From Serratia proteamaculans (GTDB lineage Bacteria; Pseudomonadota; Gammaproteobacteria; Enterobacterales; Enterobacteriaceae): a stretch of DNA of 64,000 nt. This document shows positions 63,683 to 64,000 of this stretch, one piece after another. How positions within the stretch are numbered: position 1 is the first letter of the stretch; every line of letters begins with the position of its first letter. Under the pieces are notes generated by a model, which saw nothing but the letters and a program-made list of their open reading frames with translations, was not told where the DNA came from and searched no databases. The position numbers and the translations under genes were made by a program. The DNA lies in assembly GCF_008830365.1 (NCBI RefSeq), contig NZ_WBKI01000003.1, positions 431,990 to 495,989 on the forward strand. The letters are read 5' to 3'.

Positions 63683-63802
63683 ATGCCTGGCAGTGTCCTA
63701 CTCTCGCATGGGGAGACCCCACACTACCATCGGCGCTACGGCGTTTCACTTCTGAGTTCGGCATGGGATCAGGTGGGACCACCGCGCTATTGCCGCCAGG
63801 CA
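63683..63802 (-). rRNA. rrf: 5S ribosomal RNA
   Basis: A 120-base gene on the minus strand. It begins TGCCTGGCGGCAATAGCGCG and ends CTGCCAGGCAT, so both ends pair. It contains the conserved internal CCGAACTCAGAAGTGAAACG. It is downstream of 23S as usual; no tRNA lies between 5S and the terminator. Confidence 0.98.
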
Positions 63803-63902
63803 AATTCTGTTTCATTCTCGGCCGTTACCTCAGTAACCACCAGAACCAATCTCGGAACTCGCTGAAAATCATACTCTCAAATCAAAACACTTTTGGTGTT
63901 GT

Positions 63903-64000
63903 AAGGTTAAGTCTCACGGATCATTAGTACTGGTTAGCTCAATGCATCGCTGCACTTACACACCCAGCCTATCAACGTCTTAGTCTTAAACGTTCCTTCA
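63903..64000 (-). rRNA. rrl: 23S ribosomal RNA, 3' end only
   Basis: The last 98 bases of 23S rRNA are present, on the minus strand, with GTTGATAGGCTGGGTGTGTA and GAGCTAACCAGTACTAATGA ahead of the 3' end CTTAACCTT. The gene continues beyond the window. The 100-base spacer to 5S (63803-63902) carries no tRNA. Confidence 0.97.

Overview
This is a stretch of enterobacterial core chromosome. Gene content, gene order and protein sequences fit the genus Serratia, close to the S. liquefaciens/proteamaculans/plymuthica group; that placement is my inference from remembered homologues, not a search. It corresponds largely to the 93-96 minute region of E. coli K-12, rearranged in places. The window opens inside ytfK and closes inside the 23S gene of an rRNA operon read on the minus strand. 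No insertion sequence, prophage, CRISPR array or integrase was seen.

Layout. (1) 1-6.7 kb: ytfK, ytfJ, cysQ, cpdB, ytfE, fklB, ytfB and a yeaO-like gene. (2) 6.8-8.4 kb: the rpsF-priB-rpsR-rplI ribosomal operon, in which rpsR carries an early stop codon. (3) 8.7-12.8 kb: three small DUF1471 stress proteins (yjfY, bsmA, yjfN) with yjfP, yjfL and aidB. (4) 12.9-29.3 kb, minus strand: nnr-tsaE-amiB-mutL-miaA-hfq-hflX-hflK-hflC, yjeT, purA, then nsrR-rnr-rlmB. (5) 29.3-38.5 kb: queG, three tRNA-Gly genes, orn, rsgA-psd-mscM, epmA. (6) 38.9-48.8 kb: frdABCD, blc, sugE behind a guanidine-II riboswitch, the entericidin pair, efp, epmB, yjeI, groESL, fxsA. (7) 49.1-54.7 kb: aspA-dcuA and cutA-dsbD-yjdC. 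(8) 54.8-55.5 kb: tRNA-Phe followed by a 3.4-copy tandem repeat of 159 bp. (9) 55.5-64 kb: a TauE/SafE permease, actS, gltP, acs-yjcH-actP, a phosphatase-like remnant, 5S and 23S rRNA.

Several sets of genes work together. frdABCD, aspA and dcuA make up anaerobic fumarate respiration: aspartate to fumarate, C4-dicarboxylate exchange, fumarate reduction. They carry FNR- and CRP-like sites. efp, epmA and epmB encode EF-P and the enzymes that beta-lysylate it. nsrR encodes the nitric-oxide sensor, and an NsrR-type operator lies before ytfE, the repair protein it controls in E. coli. amiB and actS encode a septal amidase and a likely amidase activator. acs, yjcH and actP handle acetate scavenging.

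The least ordinary signals are the tRNA-Phe-derived repeat array, which resembles the tyrT/rtT arrangement of E. coli, and the apparent Tyr70-to-stop change in ribosomal protein S18. I did not find a convincing wholly new multi-gene system.
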